This document shows, piece by piece, positions 31,009 through 40,127 of a stretch of DNA of 64,000 nucleotides. The notes below the pieces were generated by a model, which worked only from the letters and a program-made list of their open reading frames with translations, ran no database searches and was not told where the DNA came from. Made by a program: the position numbers and the translations under genes. Within the stretch, counting starts at the first letter, position 1, and each line of letters starts with the position of its first letter. The DNA comes from Paracnuella aquatica (GTDB lineage Bacteria; Bacteroidota; Bacteroidia; Chitinophagales; Chitinophagaceae). The stretch is taken from contig NZ_QOWJ01000002.1 of the NCBI RefSeq assembly GCF_003332885.2, forward strand, positions 1-64,000. Direction: 5' to 3'.

Positions 31009-33378
31009 TCAGAACTTGTATGATACAGTAATGCGGGCATTGCGGCCGGCTTCGGTTTGCCAGTAAAACATATCACCGTACGGCGCACCGGAGTACAGGT
31101 ATTTATCCAAAATGTTATTCATGTTAAACGCCACGCCAAATGGCCCGCCGGCGTAGGATATGCCGCCATCCAGCCGGAAATAATCGGGCAGTGCATTGGC
31201 CGTTTTGTCAAATACAAACCACGAGGAGCGGCCCGCCTGGTACTGATAACCAAGCGAAAATTTAAGCCCGCTCAGTGCGCCGTTGCCAATGCGGTAGCTG
31301 GCCCATGTGTTTTGAATGTGCCTGGTGGCGCCGGCCACCGGTGCGCCAACCAGTTTGGGATCGCTGTCCTTAGTGGTTTTGGCTTCGGTAAAAGCATAGT
31401 TTACAATCAGCTCCAGGTTGCGGGCCACCTGGCCTTTCAGGTCAAACTCAACGCCCTTGGTTTGCTGCTGCCCGCTTTGGCGGTTGTACACAAACTGGCC
31501 TGCTGCGTTGGGGTGTTCGAGGTCGGTGGTCAGCACATTGTTTTTAGTGATCTGGTACGCCGAAACAGCCGTGTTCCATTTGCCGCCAAACCAATCGCGT
31601 TTGATTCCCACTTCCAGGTTTTCGCCGGTGATGGGGTCAAATTTTTTGCCCTGCCAGTCGGCGCCGTAGTTGGCCAAAAAAGCCTGGTCGTACACAAAAT
31701 AGGCAGCCGTTGAGGGATTGATGGAGTAGCTTAAACCCAGACGGGGCGTGAACTTGCTGTTGTCGGTGCTGCCGCTGTATGGGTTCAGGTCGGTATTGGT
31801 GGTAAAGCGGCCGGCAAGGGTCAGGCGCAATTTGTTTTGAAAAAACGAAAGTTCATCCTGCAGGTACACGGCACTATAGCCGTTGTTGTACCGAACGCCT
31901 CTTTCGCGTATGTCGCGGCTGCGGTCCCATTTAGGCACATCGGCTGCGGCAACAGTACCAAACACCGGGTTGTAGATATTAAAGTTGGGAGCACCCAACG
32001 CGGCGCCCTGGTTCCAGTCGGCGTAATAATCCCTATTGCCCATGTCCAATCCCGCCAGCACTTTATGACCAACCGCACCAGTAGCAAATTCACCATTCAC
32101 GAACATCTGGCCGGTTTTGTTCAGGGCCAGTGCATCCCAGATGGAGATGCCGCGTTGCATCAGGCTGTCGTTGGTCATCGAAATGTTCCAGGGCCAGATG
32201 CTTTGGCCTTGCATGTTGTAATTAAAATAAGCGCCTTGTGCCGTAAACTTCCACTGGTCGTTGAAGCGGTGTTCAAAAATTGCCAACACACTGTTGTCTT
32301 TAATTACCGACGGATCTAGATTCGGTTCGGCAGTGGTGTGATTACGGGGCAAGTCGCCATAGCCCTTTTTTGAAAAAGAATAATTGCTGCCGATCACATT
32401 CATTTGCGAATACTGGTGGGTGTATTCCAGCGTTACCGATGTTTTGTCGTCGATCAGGTATTTCAACACCGGCGCAATAGAATAGCGGTTGTTGTATTCA
32501 AAATCGCGGTGTGATCCTTTAAGCTGGCCCATTACATTGATGCGGTAGAGCAGCTTGCCGTCTTTGGAAAATTTGCCATCCACATCGGCAGTGGCGCGGT
32601 ACAAGTTGAACGATCCAAGCGAAACGCTTACCTCACCCCTGTTGTAGCCACTGGGCTTTTTGGTTACCACGTTATAAAACCCACTGGGTTCGCCATTGGC
32701 CAGCATAAAACCCGCCGGCCCTTTTACAAACTCAATGCGCTCCACCATGCTTACATCTTCGGTAAGCGGGCCCCAAGGCATCGATACGTTCAGCCCGTTG
32801 CGAAAAGCGGTGAGGGCGCTGCCCCGCATATTGATACGGGCATAATTGTCCCAATGCTCCAGTTTTTGCGCACCGCTTACATTGCGTTGTATGCCATCCA
32901 GCATGTCAAACGATTGCTGGTCGGCAATGATGCCTTTGGAAATAACCTGTATGTTTTGCGACAGCTCCAAAATGGGCGTGGTGAGCCGCAGCGATGGCGA
33001 TACATTGCCGGTGCGGTACTTGCGGTTGCCGGTCACTACCACGGCGTCGAGTTGCTTGGAGTTGATGGCTAACTGGAAAGAAATGTTTACCGATTGTCCA
33101 TCGGCTACCTGCACGGTTTGTTCTTCCCGCTCAAAACCCTGCAGCGATGCCACTACCGTGTAGCTGCCGGCTGCCAGTTTTTTTATCTCAAAAAAACCCT
33201 TTTCGTCGGTGATGGTGCCCCTTGCTGTGCCTTGCAATTGGATGGTTACCTCCGGTGCGGCCTTGCCCTCGGCGGTGGTAACTGTGCCGCGAATGATGCC
33301 GCTGTTTTCTATGTTGTTGAATGCAGCCGCTTGCAGGCCCGTAAGCAGTACGGTTAAAAAAATCAATGCCCCTCTCAT
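31009..33378 (-). CDS. TonB-dependent siderophore receptor
   Basis: A 789-residue outer-membrane receptor. Signal peptide MRGALIFLTVLLTGLQAAAF. Residues about 28-110 are a carboxypeptidase-regulatory-like domain (IIRGTVTTAEGKAAPEVTIQ). The plug follows, with VVVTGNRKYR, LELSQNIQVISKGIIADQ and INMRGSALTAFRNGLNVSMP, as in the FhuA/FpvA group. The barrel closes with ARITVSYKF. Segments VERIEFVKGPAGFMLANGEP and GFYNVVTKKPSGYNRGEVSV are typical of siderophore receptors. The partner at 29834 supports iron uptake. Regulation by Fur is likely but no Fur box was recognised. Confidence 0.9.
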   Translation of the reverse strand: MRGALIFLTVLLTGLQAAAFNNIENSGIIRGTVTTAEGKAAPEVTIQLQGTARGTITDEKGFFEIKKLAAGSYTVVASLQGFEREEQTVQVADGQSVNISFQLAINSKQLDAVVVTGNRKYRTGNVSPSLRLTTPILELSQNIQVISKGIIADQQSFDMLDGIQRNVSGAQKLEHWDNYARINMRGSALTAFRNGLNVSMPWGPLTEDVSMVERIEFVKGPAGFMLANGEPSGFYNVVTKKPSGYNRGEVSVSLGSFNLYRATADVDGKFSKDGKLLYRINVMGQLKGSHRDFEYNNRYSIAPVLKYLIDDKTSVTLEYTHQYSQMNVIGSNYSFSKKGYGDLPRNHTTAEPNLDPSVIKDNSVLAIFEHRFNDQWKFTAQGAYFNYNMQGQSIWPWNISMTNDSLMQRGISIWDALALNKTGQMFVNGEFATGAVGHKVLAGLDMGNRDYYADWNQGAALGAPNFNIYNPVFGTVAAADVPKWDRSRDIRERGVRYNNGYSAVYLQDELSFFQNKLRLTLAGRFTTNTDLNPYSGSTDNSKFTPRLGLSYSINPSTAAYFVYDQAFLANYGADWQGKKFDPITGENLEVGIKRDWFGGKWNTAVSAYQITKNNVLTTDLEHPNAAGQFVYNRQSGQQQTKGVEFDLKGQVARNLELIVNYAFTEAKTTKDSDPKLVGAPVAGATRHIQNTWASYRIGNGALSGLKFSLGYQYQAGRSSWFVFDKTANALPDYFRLDGGISYAGGPFGVAFNMNNILDKYLYSGAPYGDMFYWQTEAGRNARITVSYKF

Positions 33379-33555
33379 GGTTGTCGTCTCAATTTTGAAG
33401 TGCAAAACTGGCCCGATGCCCCCGCTTTCACTAACGCAAACCGGAATTTAGGCTTACGCATTCCGGAAAAACGACATACCTGTTTGATGTATGGGCAAAA
33501 AGATGGAGCATTTTTCTGACAAAACGGAACTGCCCTATTGTGCTATTTTTAACCC

Positions 33556-34146
33556 ATGGCTTGCTACGAATTCAACGGCATCAAACCGGTGGTGCACCCT
33601 TCTTCTTTTATACACCCACAGGCATGCATAACCGGAAATGTTACCATTGGCCGCGATGTGTACATTGGCCCCGGTGCCGCACTGCGCGGCGACTGGGGCG
33701 CCATTGTTATTGAAGATGGCTGCAACGTGCAGGAGAGCTGCACGGTTCATATGTTCCCGGGCGTTACCGTGTTGCTGAAAGCAGGCGCACACATTGGGCA
33801 CGGTGCCATTATACACGGCGCTACCATTGGCCGCAACTGCCTGGTGGGCATGAACGCCGTGATCATGGACGAAGTGGAACTGGGCGATGAATGTATCGTG
33901 GGTGCGCTTTGTTTTATCAAACAAGGCGAAAAAATTCCGGCCCGCTCGATGGTGGTAGGCAATCCCGCAAAAATCATCAAACAGGTAAGCGATGAAATGA
34001 TGGCCTGGAAAAGCGAAGGCACCCGGCTGTACCAGCAACTGCCGCAGTGGTGCTTCGATACGCTGCGGCCCTGCGAGCCGCTGCAGGAGCCGGTGGCGCA
34101 GGTGCCGCTGCATACCGTGGATTATGGATTGATGAATCGGGAATAA
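33556..34146 (+). CDS. Gamma-carbonic-anhydrase-like hexapeptide protein (PaaY/YrdA type)
   Basis: A 196-residue left-handed beta-helix protein. Hexapeptide turns run through residues 10-150 (SSFIHPQACITGNVTIGRDV, GAALRGDWGAIVIEDGCNVQ). Metal ligands of the gamma carbonic anhydrase fold are visible: CTVHMFPG, AHIGHGAIIHG. The extra C-terminal helix (SDEMMAWKSEGTRLYQQLPQ) and the length match PaaY rather than YrdA. PaaY is a thioesterase linked to phenylacetate degradation; no paa genes are nearby, so its role here is open. A TATTTTTA box (one mismatch) is just upstream. Confidence 0.85.
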   Translation: MACYEFNGIKPVVHPSSFIHPQACITGNVTIGRDVYIGPGAALRGDWGAIVIEDGCNVQESCTVHMFPGVTVLLKAGAHIGHGAIIHGATIGRNCLVGMNAVIMDEVELGDECIVGALCFIKQGEKIPARSMVVGNPAKIIKQVSDEMMAWKSEGTRLYQQLPQWCFDTLRPCEPLQEPVAQVPLHTVDYGLMNRE

Positions 34147-34254
34147 TTAGTCGGGAGTTTCAAAGTCAGGTGTTTAAAGGGTTGAAGCAATTCTAAATCA
34201 AGCGCATTTTGATAATGACAAGCATCAAAACTTCTTGCTTCCATCCTGCAAATA

Positions 34255-34330
34255 CGGACGGCCCTTTCTTAAATCTTCAGACTTCGGTCTTCCGTCTTTT
34301 CCGACTTTCCCGTCTTTTCGGACTTTACTG
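34255..34330. repeat. Tandem-word stretch (GACTTTCCGTCTTTTC)
   Basis: CTTCAGACTTCGGTCTTCCG, TCTTTTCCGACTTTCCCG and TCTTTTCGGACTTTACTGAC: several near-copies of 'CTTTTCSGACTT' just upstream of obg. The words resemble those of the inverted repeat at 39064-39221. Confidence 0.5.
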
Positions 34331-34333
34331 ACT

Positions 34334-34341
34334 TATTTTTG
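34334..34341 (+). promoter_or_regulatory. -7 box TATTTTTG abutting obg start
   Basis: Exact TAnnTTTG match only 5 bases before the ATG, which predicts a leaderless or near-leaderless obg mRNA. It may be chance because the surrounding sequence is T-rich. Confidence 0.35.
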
Positions 34342-34346
34342 TCCCG

Positions 34347-35348
34347 ATGGAGAAGAGCAATTTTGTAGACCAGATTCGGATATTTTGCCGCAGCGGCCAT
34401 GGCGGTGCCGGCATCAAGCATTTCCGCCGCGATAAAATAACCGCGTTTGGCGGCCCCGATGGCGGCGACGGCGGCCGGGGTGGCCACATTATTTTGCGGG
34501 GCAACCGCAACCTGTGGACCCTGCTGCACCTGCGCTACCACAAAAACGTGCTGGCCGAAAACGGTGAGCGGGGCGGCGACAACAACCGAACCGGCGCCGA
34601 TGGCAACGATATTGTGCTGGAAGTGCCGCTGGGCACCATTGCACGGGATGAGGAAACCGGCGAAAAAGAAGCCGAGGTGCTGCACCACGGCGAGGAAGTG
34701 GTTTGGCTGCCGGGCGGCAAGGGCGGCCTGGGCAATACCAATTTTAAAACCCCCACCAACCAGGCGCCTGAGTACGCCCAGCCCGGGCTGCCCGGCATTG
34801 AAGGCTGGAAAGTACTGGAGCTTAAAGTGCTGGCTGATGTAGGACTGGTGGGCTTCCCCAATGCCGGAAAATCTACGCTGCTGTCGGTGATGACGGCGGC
34901 CAAGCCAAAGATTGCCGATTACGCTTTTACCACCATTACCCCCAACCTGGGCATAGTTGAATACCGCGATAATAAAAGCTTTTGCATAGCCGACCTCCCC
35001 GGAATTATTGAAGGCGCCGCCGAAGGCAAGGGCCTGGGCCACCGCTTTTTGCGGCATATTGAACGCAACTCTATTTTGCTGTTCCTTATCCCTGCCGATA
35101 GCAAGGACCACCGTAAGGAGTTCGATATTTTGGTAAATGAGCTAGAAGAATACAACCCCGAGCTGCTGCATAAGCAATTCATCATTGGCATTTCAAAAAG
35201 TGATATGCTGGATGAAGAACTGATGCAGGCCATTGCAGCCGAATTGCCCAAAGGCGTTCCGCACCTGTTTGTTTCTTCGGTGGTGCATAAAAACATACAG
35301 CAACTAAAAGACCTGCTTTGGGAAACGCTGAACCGGCAGGAGGATTGA
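34347..35348 (+). CDS. obgE: Obg GTPase (ObgE/CgtA)
   Basis: A 333-residue ribosome-associated GTPase. The N-terminal Obg domain (residues 1-158) is glycine-rich: [21 protein letters not shown] and [20 protein letters not shown]. The G domain has G1 GFPNAGKST (about 167), G2/switch [15 protein letters not shown]3 DLPG, G4 as SKSD (a variant of NKxD) and G5 SSV. There is no C-terminal OCT extension beyond residue 333, as in many Bacteroidota. It acts in 50S assembly and stress signalling. Single gene; ATG chosen because the family begins with this -FVDQ- start. Confidence 0.95.
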   Translation: MEKSNFVDQIRIFCRSGHGGAGIKHFRRDKITAFGGPDGGDGGRGGHIILRGNRNLWTLLHLRYHKNVLAENGERGGDNNRTGADGNDIVLEVPLGTIARDEETGEKEAEVLHHGEEVVWLPGGKGGLGNTNFKTPTNQAPEYAQPGLPGIEGWKVLELKVLADVGLVGFPNAGKSTLLSVMTAAKPKIADYAFTTITPNLGIVEYRDNKSFCIADLPGIIEGAAEGKGLGHRFLRHIERNSILLFLIPADSKDHRKEFDILVNELEEYNPELLHKQFIIGISKSDMLDEELMQAIAAELPKGVPHLFVSSVVHKNIQQLKDLLWETLNRQED

Positions 35349-35368
35349 GTTGGAGGAGGCCATGAGCG

Positions 35369-35639
35369 GTGAATTTCGTCAAACGTCAAACGTCAATCGT
35401 GAATGGTCAATGGTGAATAGCGATCGTGAAACGTCAAACGTGAAAGGTGTCAAATGGATTTTGAAGTTAGGAATTTGCATCAAGGGCTATTAATGTATAT
35501 AATGCAAACCTGCCCTAAACTTTGTGCTCCTTTGTTCCTTAGTGTCTTCGTGGTTCAAAAAACGCTCCTTCACATTTCACGTTTGACGTTTCACGTTTGA
35601 CGAATTTCACCATTGACCATTCACCACCCCCCATTCACC
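35369..35639. repeat. Word-type long inverted repeat (ACGTCAAACGTGAAA)
   Basis: Left arm 35369-35446 (TCGTCAAACGTCAAACGTC, TGAATGGTCAATGGTGAATA, CGTGAAACGTCAAACGTGAA); right arm 35571-35639 (CACATTTCACGTTTGACGTT, TCACGTTTGACGAATTTCAC, CATTGACCATTCACC). Each arm is built of near-tandem 8-9-base words. A 'TTCGTGGTTCAA' word repeat (35521-35558) is in the loop. The same words make the inverted repeat at 54201-54440. Confidence 0.8.
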
Positions 35640-35642
35640 TCC

Positions 35643-35963
35643 TCACGCCACCCGCACCGCGGTGCCGCAGGCCACTACCATCAGCATGCTGCCGTTGGCG
35701 CCAATGGTTTCAAAATCCAGGTCGATGCCCACAACGGCATTAGCGCCCATGCGCTGCGCTTTTTGCACCAGCTCGTTCAGCGCATTTTGCCGCGCTTCTT
35801 CCAGCACCCGCTCATAGGTTCCGCTGCGGCCGCCCAGTATATCGCGCAGGCCGCCCAGTATGTCTTTCAAAAAGTTGGCGCCGATAATCACTTCGGCCGA
35901 AACAACACCAAAGTATTGCTGTATGGAGTGCCCTTCGATGGAAGGCGTAGTGGTAGTGATCAT
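35643..35963 (-). CDS. YbjQ/UPF0145 heavy-metal-binding-domain protein
   Basis: A 106-residue protein of the UPF0145 (DUF74, YbjQ) family. Family features: MITTTTPSIEGHSIQQYFGV at the N-terminus, EVIIGANFLKDILGGLRDIL, RSGTYERVLEEARQNALNEL, and GANAVVGIDLDFETIGANGS in the C-terminal half. The family is a pentameric-barrel fold of unknown function, named for possible metal binding. The frame is open to 36020 but the family start is at 35963. It follows the word-type repeat and stands alone. Confidence 0.9.
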   Translation of the reverse strand: MITTTTPSIEGHSIQQYFGVVSAEVIIGANFLKDILGGLRDILGGRSGTYERVLEEARQNALNELVQKAQRMGANAVVGIDLDFETIGANGSMLMVVACGTAVRVA

Positions 35964-36120
35964 ATAATTGATTTGCCCTGAAGATAAGAAAGCTTGCCCG
36001 ATGCATTTGGCGCAGCACATTTACCAAATACCTTTTCCAAAGCATGGGAAAGGGCCACACAACAGGCAGCAGCATTCGTTAAAACAAACAAGGCTCATTT
36101 TCCTGCACCCGATTTTCCGG

Positions 36121-36128
36121 TAGGTTTG
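36121..36128 (+). promoter_or_regulatory. -7 box TAGGTTTG for the S46 peptidase gene
   Basis: Exact TAnnTTTG match 20 bases before the ATG at 36149; TTTTCC about 20 bases upstream could be a weak -33. Confidence 0.55.
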
Positions 36129-36148
36129 CTTTAAAATTTAGCGTTCAC

Positions 36149-38311
36149 ATGAAAAAGATCCTGCTCCTTTTAGCCCTTAGCATCAGCATGGTGTTTCGGG
36201 CCGCTGCCGACGAAGGCATGTGGCTGCCCATGTTGCTGGGCCAGTCGGTGTACAACGATATGGTAAAAAAGGGACTCAAGCTTTCCAAGGAACAATTGTA
36301 CAGCATCAACAAAGCTTCGATCAAAGACGCCATCGTGATTTTTGGCGGCGGTTGCACTGGCGAGGTGGTGAGCCAGCAAGGCCTCATTTTTACCAACCAC
36401 CACTGCGGCTACAGCGCCATTGCGGCTGCCAGCACCGTGGAACGCAATTACCTGCGTGATGGTTTTTATGCAAAAAATAAAGGCGAAGAAATCCCGGCCA
36501 CCGGCCTGTCGGTGCAGTTCCTGCTCCGCGTGGAAGATGTAACCAAGGAAGTAGCCGACTCCCTGAAAGGCCTAAGTGGCGCCGAGCGGGCACAACGCCA
36601 AAGCGCCGTGCTGGCTTCCATCAATGGCCGTATGTCGGATGCTTCGCAAAATATTATTACCCGCATCTCTCCCTTGTTTAAAGGCAACCAGTACCTGGCG
36701 TTTGTGTACCAGGTGTATAACGATGTGCGCCTGGTGGGCACGCCGCCCGAAAGCATCGGCAAATACGGCGGCGATACCGACAACTGGGAGTGGCCCCGCC
36801 ACACCGGCGACTTTTCGGTGTTCCGGGTATATGCTTCAAAAGATGGCAAACCCGCTGCATATAACGCCGACAACCAGCCGCTGAAACCAAAATGGCACCT
36901 GCCCGTTTCGCTGAAAGGTGTGAAAGAAGGCGACTTTGCGATGATCTACGGTTACCCCGGTAGCACCAACCGGTATGAAAGTTCGCTTGGTGTGCAACTG
37001 GCCACCGACATTGCCAACCCCACGCTGGTAAAGCTGCGCGACATGCGCCTCAAATACATGTTTGAGGAAATGAAGCGGGACCCGGCCATCAAGCTGCAAC
37101 TGGCTTCCAGTTATGCTTCCATTGCCAACTACTGGAAATTTTACGACGGCGAAACCAAGCAACTGCTGAAGTATGATGTTTACGGGCAAAAGAAAAGGAG
37201 CGAAGAAGCTTTTCAAAAATGGGCAGCCAACAAGCCTGAGTACAAAGACATTTTTACCAATTTGGAGCAGGCCTACGCTGCATGGCGGCCTTATGCCAAG
37301 CAACGGGTGTACATCAACGAAGGCATTTTTGGCTCACCGTTGATTTCGTTTGCTGCAACGCTGCAACCCGTGGAAGCTGCGCTGGTGCGTACCAATGCAT
37401 CGGGTGCCGACATGCAAAAAGCTGTGGCGGCCGCCAACGAGGCCCGCACCCAGTTTTTAAAAGAACACAACAAGGCTTCCGACCAAAAAATACTGGCGGC
37501 GGTGCTGCAAATGTTTTACACCGATGTGCCCAAAGACCAGCACCCCATCGGGTTGTTTGAGGCCATCCGCAACGAATACGGCGCACTGGACAAAACATCA
37601 ACGTATGAAAAATACGCCGAGGCTGTTTTCCGCAACACCATTTTGCTGGACAACAACCGCTGGGCCGATTTTGTAAAAAGCCCCGATGCCAATGCGCTGC
37701 AGGGCGACCTGGCCTATAACCTGGCATCGTCGTTTTTGAAAAATTACCAAAGCAAATACCTGCCCCTGTTCCAGCAGTTTACCACCCGCAATGCCGATTG
37801 GGGCCGGCTGTACCTGAAAGGTATCATGGAGCAACAGCCTACAAAAGTGATGTACCCCGATGCCACGTTTACCATGCGCCTGAGCTATGGCAAAGTGGCT
37901 AGCTACCAGCCCCGCGATGCGGTGAAATACGATTACGTGACCACCATGAAAGGTGTGCTGGATAAATACAAACCGGGCGATTACGAATTTGACCTGCCCG
38001 AAAACCTGCTGAAACTAGCCCGCGCCAAGGACTATGGCCAGTACAGGGATGCCCGCACCGGCGAACTGGTGGTGGGTTTTATCACCTCCAACGACATTAC
38101 TGGGGGCAACTCGGGCTCGCCGGTAATTAATGGCAACGGAGAGTTGATTGGCCTGGCATTCGACGGCAACTACGAGGCGCTGAGCCACAAGCTGGCTTTT
38201 GATAAAGACCTGAACCGCACCATTAATGTGGACATCCGCTATGTGCTGTGGTGTATTGATAAACTGGGCGGCGCCTCCAACATCATCCAGGAGTTGACGC
38301 TGCGGAAATAA
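36149..38311 (+). CDS. S46 dipeptidyl-peptidase, DPP7-type specificity
   Basis: A 720-residue periplasmic serine peptidase that removes dipeptides from peptide N-termini. Signal peptide MKKILLLLALSISMVFRAAA. The catalytic triad is visible: histidine in FTNHHCGYSA (residue 85), aspartate in PRHTGDFSVF (221) and serine in GGNSGSP (655). The residue 18 after the serine sets P1 preference in S46: glycine in DPP7 (hydrophobic), arginine in DPP11 (Asp/Glu). Here it is glycine (LAFDGNYE, residue 673). The length and the serine number match the Porphyromonas enzymes. Single gene with its own promoter and terminator. Confidence 0.95.
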   Translation: MKKILLLLALSISMVFRAAADEGMWLPMLLGQSVYNDMVKKGLKLSKEQLYSINKASIKDAIVIFGGGCTGEVVSQQGLIFTNHHCGYSAIAAASTVERNYLRDGFYAKNKGEEIPATGLSVQFLLRVEDVTKEVADSLKGLSGAERAQRQSAVLASINGRMSDASQNIITRISPLFKGNQYLAFVYQVYNDVRLVGTPPESIGKYGGDTDNWEWPRHTGDFSVFRVYASKDGKPAAYNADNQPLKPKWHLPVSLKGVKEGDFAMIYGYPGSTNRYESSLGVQLATDIANPTLVKLRDMRLKYMFEEMKRDPAIKLQLASSYASIANYWKFYDGETKQLLKYDVYGQKKRSEEAFQKWAANKPEYKDIFTNLEQAYAAWRPYAKQRVYINEGIFGSPLISFAATLQPVEAALVRTNASGADMQKAVAAANEARTQFLKEHNKASDQKILAAVLQMFYTDVPKDQHPIGLFEAIRNEYGALDKTSTYEKYAEAVFRNTILLDNNRWADFVKSPDANALQGDLAYNLASSFLKNYQSKYLPLFQQFTTRNADWGRLYLKGIMEQQPTKVMYPDATFTMRLSYGKVASYQPRDAVKYDYVTTMKGVLDKYKPGDYEFDLPENLLKLARAKDYGQYRDARTGELVVGFITSNDITGGNSGSPVINGNGELIGLAFDGNYEALSHKLAFDKDLNRTINVDIRYVLWCIDKLGGASNIIQELTLRK

Positions 38312-38331
38312 GCGCTCCGTTTTACCGTACA

Positions 38332-38367
38332 TAAAAAAGCAACCGATAACATTCGGCTGCTTTTTTA
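38332..38367. terminator. Bidirectional intrinsic terminator
   Basis: AAAAAAGCAACCGA-TAACAT-TCGGCTGCTTTTTT between the convergent genes ending at 38311 (+) and 38392 (-). Confidence 0.85.
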
Positions 38368-38391
38368 TTTATAGAAATCTTGCTGCCTGTT

Positions 38392-39033
38392 TTACAGGTC
38401 GAGATTAAACGAACTCAGGTTTCGGAAATGACCATTGAGTTTAACTTTTTCTTTTAACTGCTCCATTTCGGCAATCATCGGGATCACTTTGGTGAGGTGG
38501 CGTTTGAGATATTCCTGCCGCTGGCGTTCGTCGAACAGGTTCAGCAGCTCGTATTCCTCCTGCAGCGAAAGCCCGATATGATGCGCCAGGTCGTAGGTTT
38601 TCAGTTCTTCGTCCGCCTTATTGAACTCCTTTTGCACATTCAGCATGCGGTGCAGTTCGCGGATGGAGGCCACCAGCCGGCGAAGCACTTCGGGGTTGCC
38701 GCGGTCCATATTATCGGGGTAGGTAACAATAGCGCCACTGTACAGTTTTTCGGGAATTTCCTTGATCACTTCCAATATGCGGAACACCTTTTCGCCCTTG
38801 GTTTTAATGTCCATTTCGCCGCCTTCATACACTTTGGTAATCTCGGCGATTGAAGTAAGGGTACCAAAATCTTGTAGCTTGTTTTCGATCACTGCCGGTA
38901 TGCCAAACTGCTTTTTCTGTTCGTAGCAGTCTTTGATCAATTGTTTGTAGCGCGGTTCAAATATGTGCAGGTTCAGGCTTTCGCCGGGGTACAGCACCAC
39001 GCCCAGGGGGAAGATCGGGATGAAATTGGTCAT
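38392..39033 (-). CDS. LON substrate-binding-domain protein
   Basis: A 213-residue cytoplasmic protein consisting of the N-terminal LON (LAN) domain alone: FIPIFPLGVVLYPGESLNLH, IFEPRYKQLIKDCYEQKKQF, then GEKVFRILEV and the helical end (LDERQRQEYLKRHLTKVIPM). No ATPase or protease domain follows, so it is the stand-alone family, presumably a substrate adaptor. The ATG at 39033 precedes the FPLG motif by the usual distance; the frame is open a little further to 39051. Confidence 0.88.
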   Translation of the reverse strand: MTNFIPIFPLGVVLYPGESLNLHIFEPRYKQLIKDCYEQKKQFGIPAVIENKLQDFGTLTSIAEITKVYEGGEMDIKTKGEKVFRILEVIKEIPEKLYSGAIVTYPDNMDRGNPEVLRRLVASIRELHRMLNVQKEFNKADEELKTYDLAHHIGLSLQEEYELLNLFDERQRQEYLKRHLTKVIPMIAEMEQLKEKVKLNGHFRNLSSFNLDL

Positions 39034-39063
39034 AGCGCCAACATACAGCAAATATGGTGCAAG

Positions 39064-39221
39064 GGAAGACGGAAGTCAGAGGTCCGAAGTCGGAAGACAG
39101 GGAAGATGGCTTAAAGAGGTCATGTTCTTATCGTCATGAAAATGTCGTCTTCCACACCCCATAGCACCCTCCTCATTGGCATAAACGTCTTCGGACTTCC
39201 GACCTCCGACTTCCGACTGTC
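39064..39221. repeat. Word-type inverted repeat (GGAAGTCGGA)
   Basis: Left arm 39064-39107 (GGAAGACGGAAGTCAGAGGT, CCGAAGTCGGAAGACAGGGA); right arm 39186-39221 (CGTCTTCGGACTTCCGACCT, CCGACTTCCGACTGTCC). The arms are mutually complementary and each is made of near-tandem GAAGTCGGA words. They lie between two minus-strand genes and touch the 3' end of the glycosyltransferase gene. Confidence 0.75.
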
Positions 39222-40127
39222 CTATTCCACCCCCTCCCGCTCCGGATTAAAACTCAATGCTTGCCAGGTGCCCTGCCACACGGTTTTGATAAACGGCCAG
39301 CGGGCCTCTTTTCGCTTAGCCATGATGGTGAGGGGCAGCACTACAAAACGCTTGGCCACATTGCGCAAAAAGGAGCCATAACCTTTGTTGATGCGCCGCA
39401 CATACAGCTCATTGCGAATACCATAGCGGTGCTTCCAAAGATTGGCGGCACTATCGGTAAACAAATTTGCGTGGTAGTTAGTGGGCGTTTTGTGCAACAC
39501 TACGCTGCCGGGCACATAGCCGCCCTTAAAACCAAGCCGCCGCAGGCGGGTGGTGTATTCAAAATCGTCGTTCCAGATAAACAGTTCTTTTACCGGCAGC
39601 CCGGCTTTGCCAATAGCTTCCCGCGATACCAACAGCGAAACAAAAGAGCAAAAAGCCACTGGCAACACACCCTGCTCCTCGTACCAGGCATCGGGGTGTT
39701 TACCCGAAAAATGCTGGTCTACCTGCGGAATGTTCATCAGGTGCGGGTTACCGTCGGTCCACACCGCCTTAGACGCAAAAAAATGGAACGGCTCGCCAGC
39801 CTGTTCCATTTTTTGCGCAGCCTTTACCAGCTGCTCCAATGCATCGGGGTCCGGAATGGTATCATCGTCCATCAACCATACCCAGTCGGCGCCGGCGTGG
39901 TAAGCCGTTTTAATGCCTGTATAAAACCCCCAGGATCCGCCCCGGTTGGGCTGGTTTACCACAAACAGTCCTTGCTGTTGTTGCAGCCACTCGGTAGTAC
40001 CGTCGGTAGCGCTGTTGTTTACCACCAGCACTTTTGCCGGCGTCAGCGTTTGTTTTTCCAGGGCCGAAATACATTCCTGCAACAAAGCTTTCCGGTTGTA
40101 GGTAACCACTACGGCTACAATGTTCAT
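39222..40127 (-). CDS. GT2 glycosyltransferase, probable galactofuranosyltransferase
   Basis: A 301-residue inverting family-2 glycosyltransferase. Motifs: VAVVVTYNRKALLQECISAL, VVNNSATDGTTEWL, WVWLMDDDTIPDPDAL (the DDD triad that binds nucleotide sugar and metal) and FIWNDDFEYTTRLRRLG (acceptor-site acidic group). This DDD plus W-NDDFE pattern is shared with GlfT-type galactofuranosyltransferases. The gene overlaps the UDP-galactopyranose mutase gene by four bases, which makes UDP-Galf the likely donor. The last codons abut an inverted word repeat. Confidence 0.85.
   Translation of the reverse strand: MNIVAVVVTYNRKALLQECISALEKQTLTPAKVLVVNNSATDGTTEWLQQQQGLFVVNQPNRGGSWGFYTGIKTAYHAGADWVWLMDDDTIPDPDALEQLVKAAQKMEQAGEPFHFFASKAVWTDGNPHLMNIPQVDQHFSGKHPDAWYEEQGVLPVAFCSFVSLLVSREAIGKAGLPVKELFIWNDDFEYTTRLRRLGFKGGYVPGSVVLHKTPTNYHANLFTDSAANLWKHRYGIRNELYVRRINKGYGSFLRNVAKRFVVLPLTIMAKRKEARWPFIKTVWQGTWQALSFNPEREGVE

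Noticed and set aside
35369-35446. CRISPR-like appearance of spaced GTCAAACG words
   Set aside because: Words are 8-9 bases with no constant-length spacers, they form an inverted-repeat arm, and there are no cas genes.
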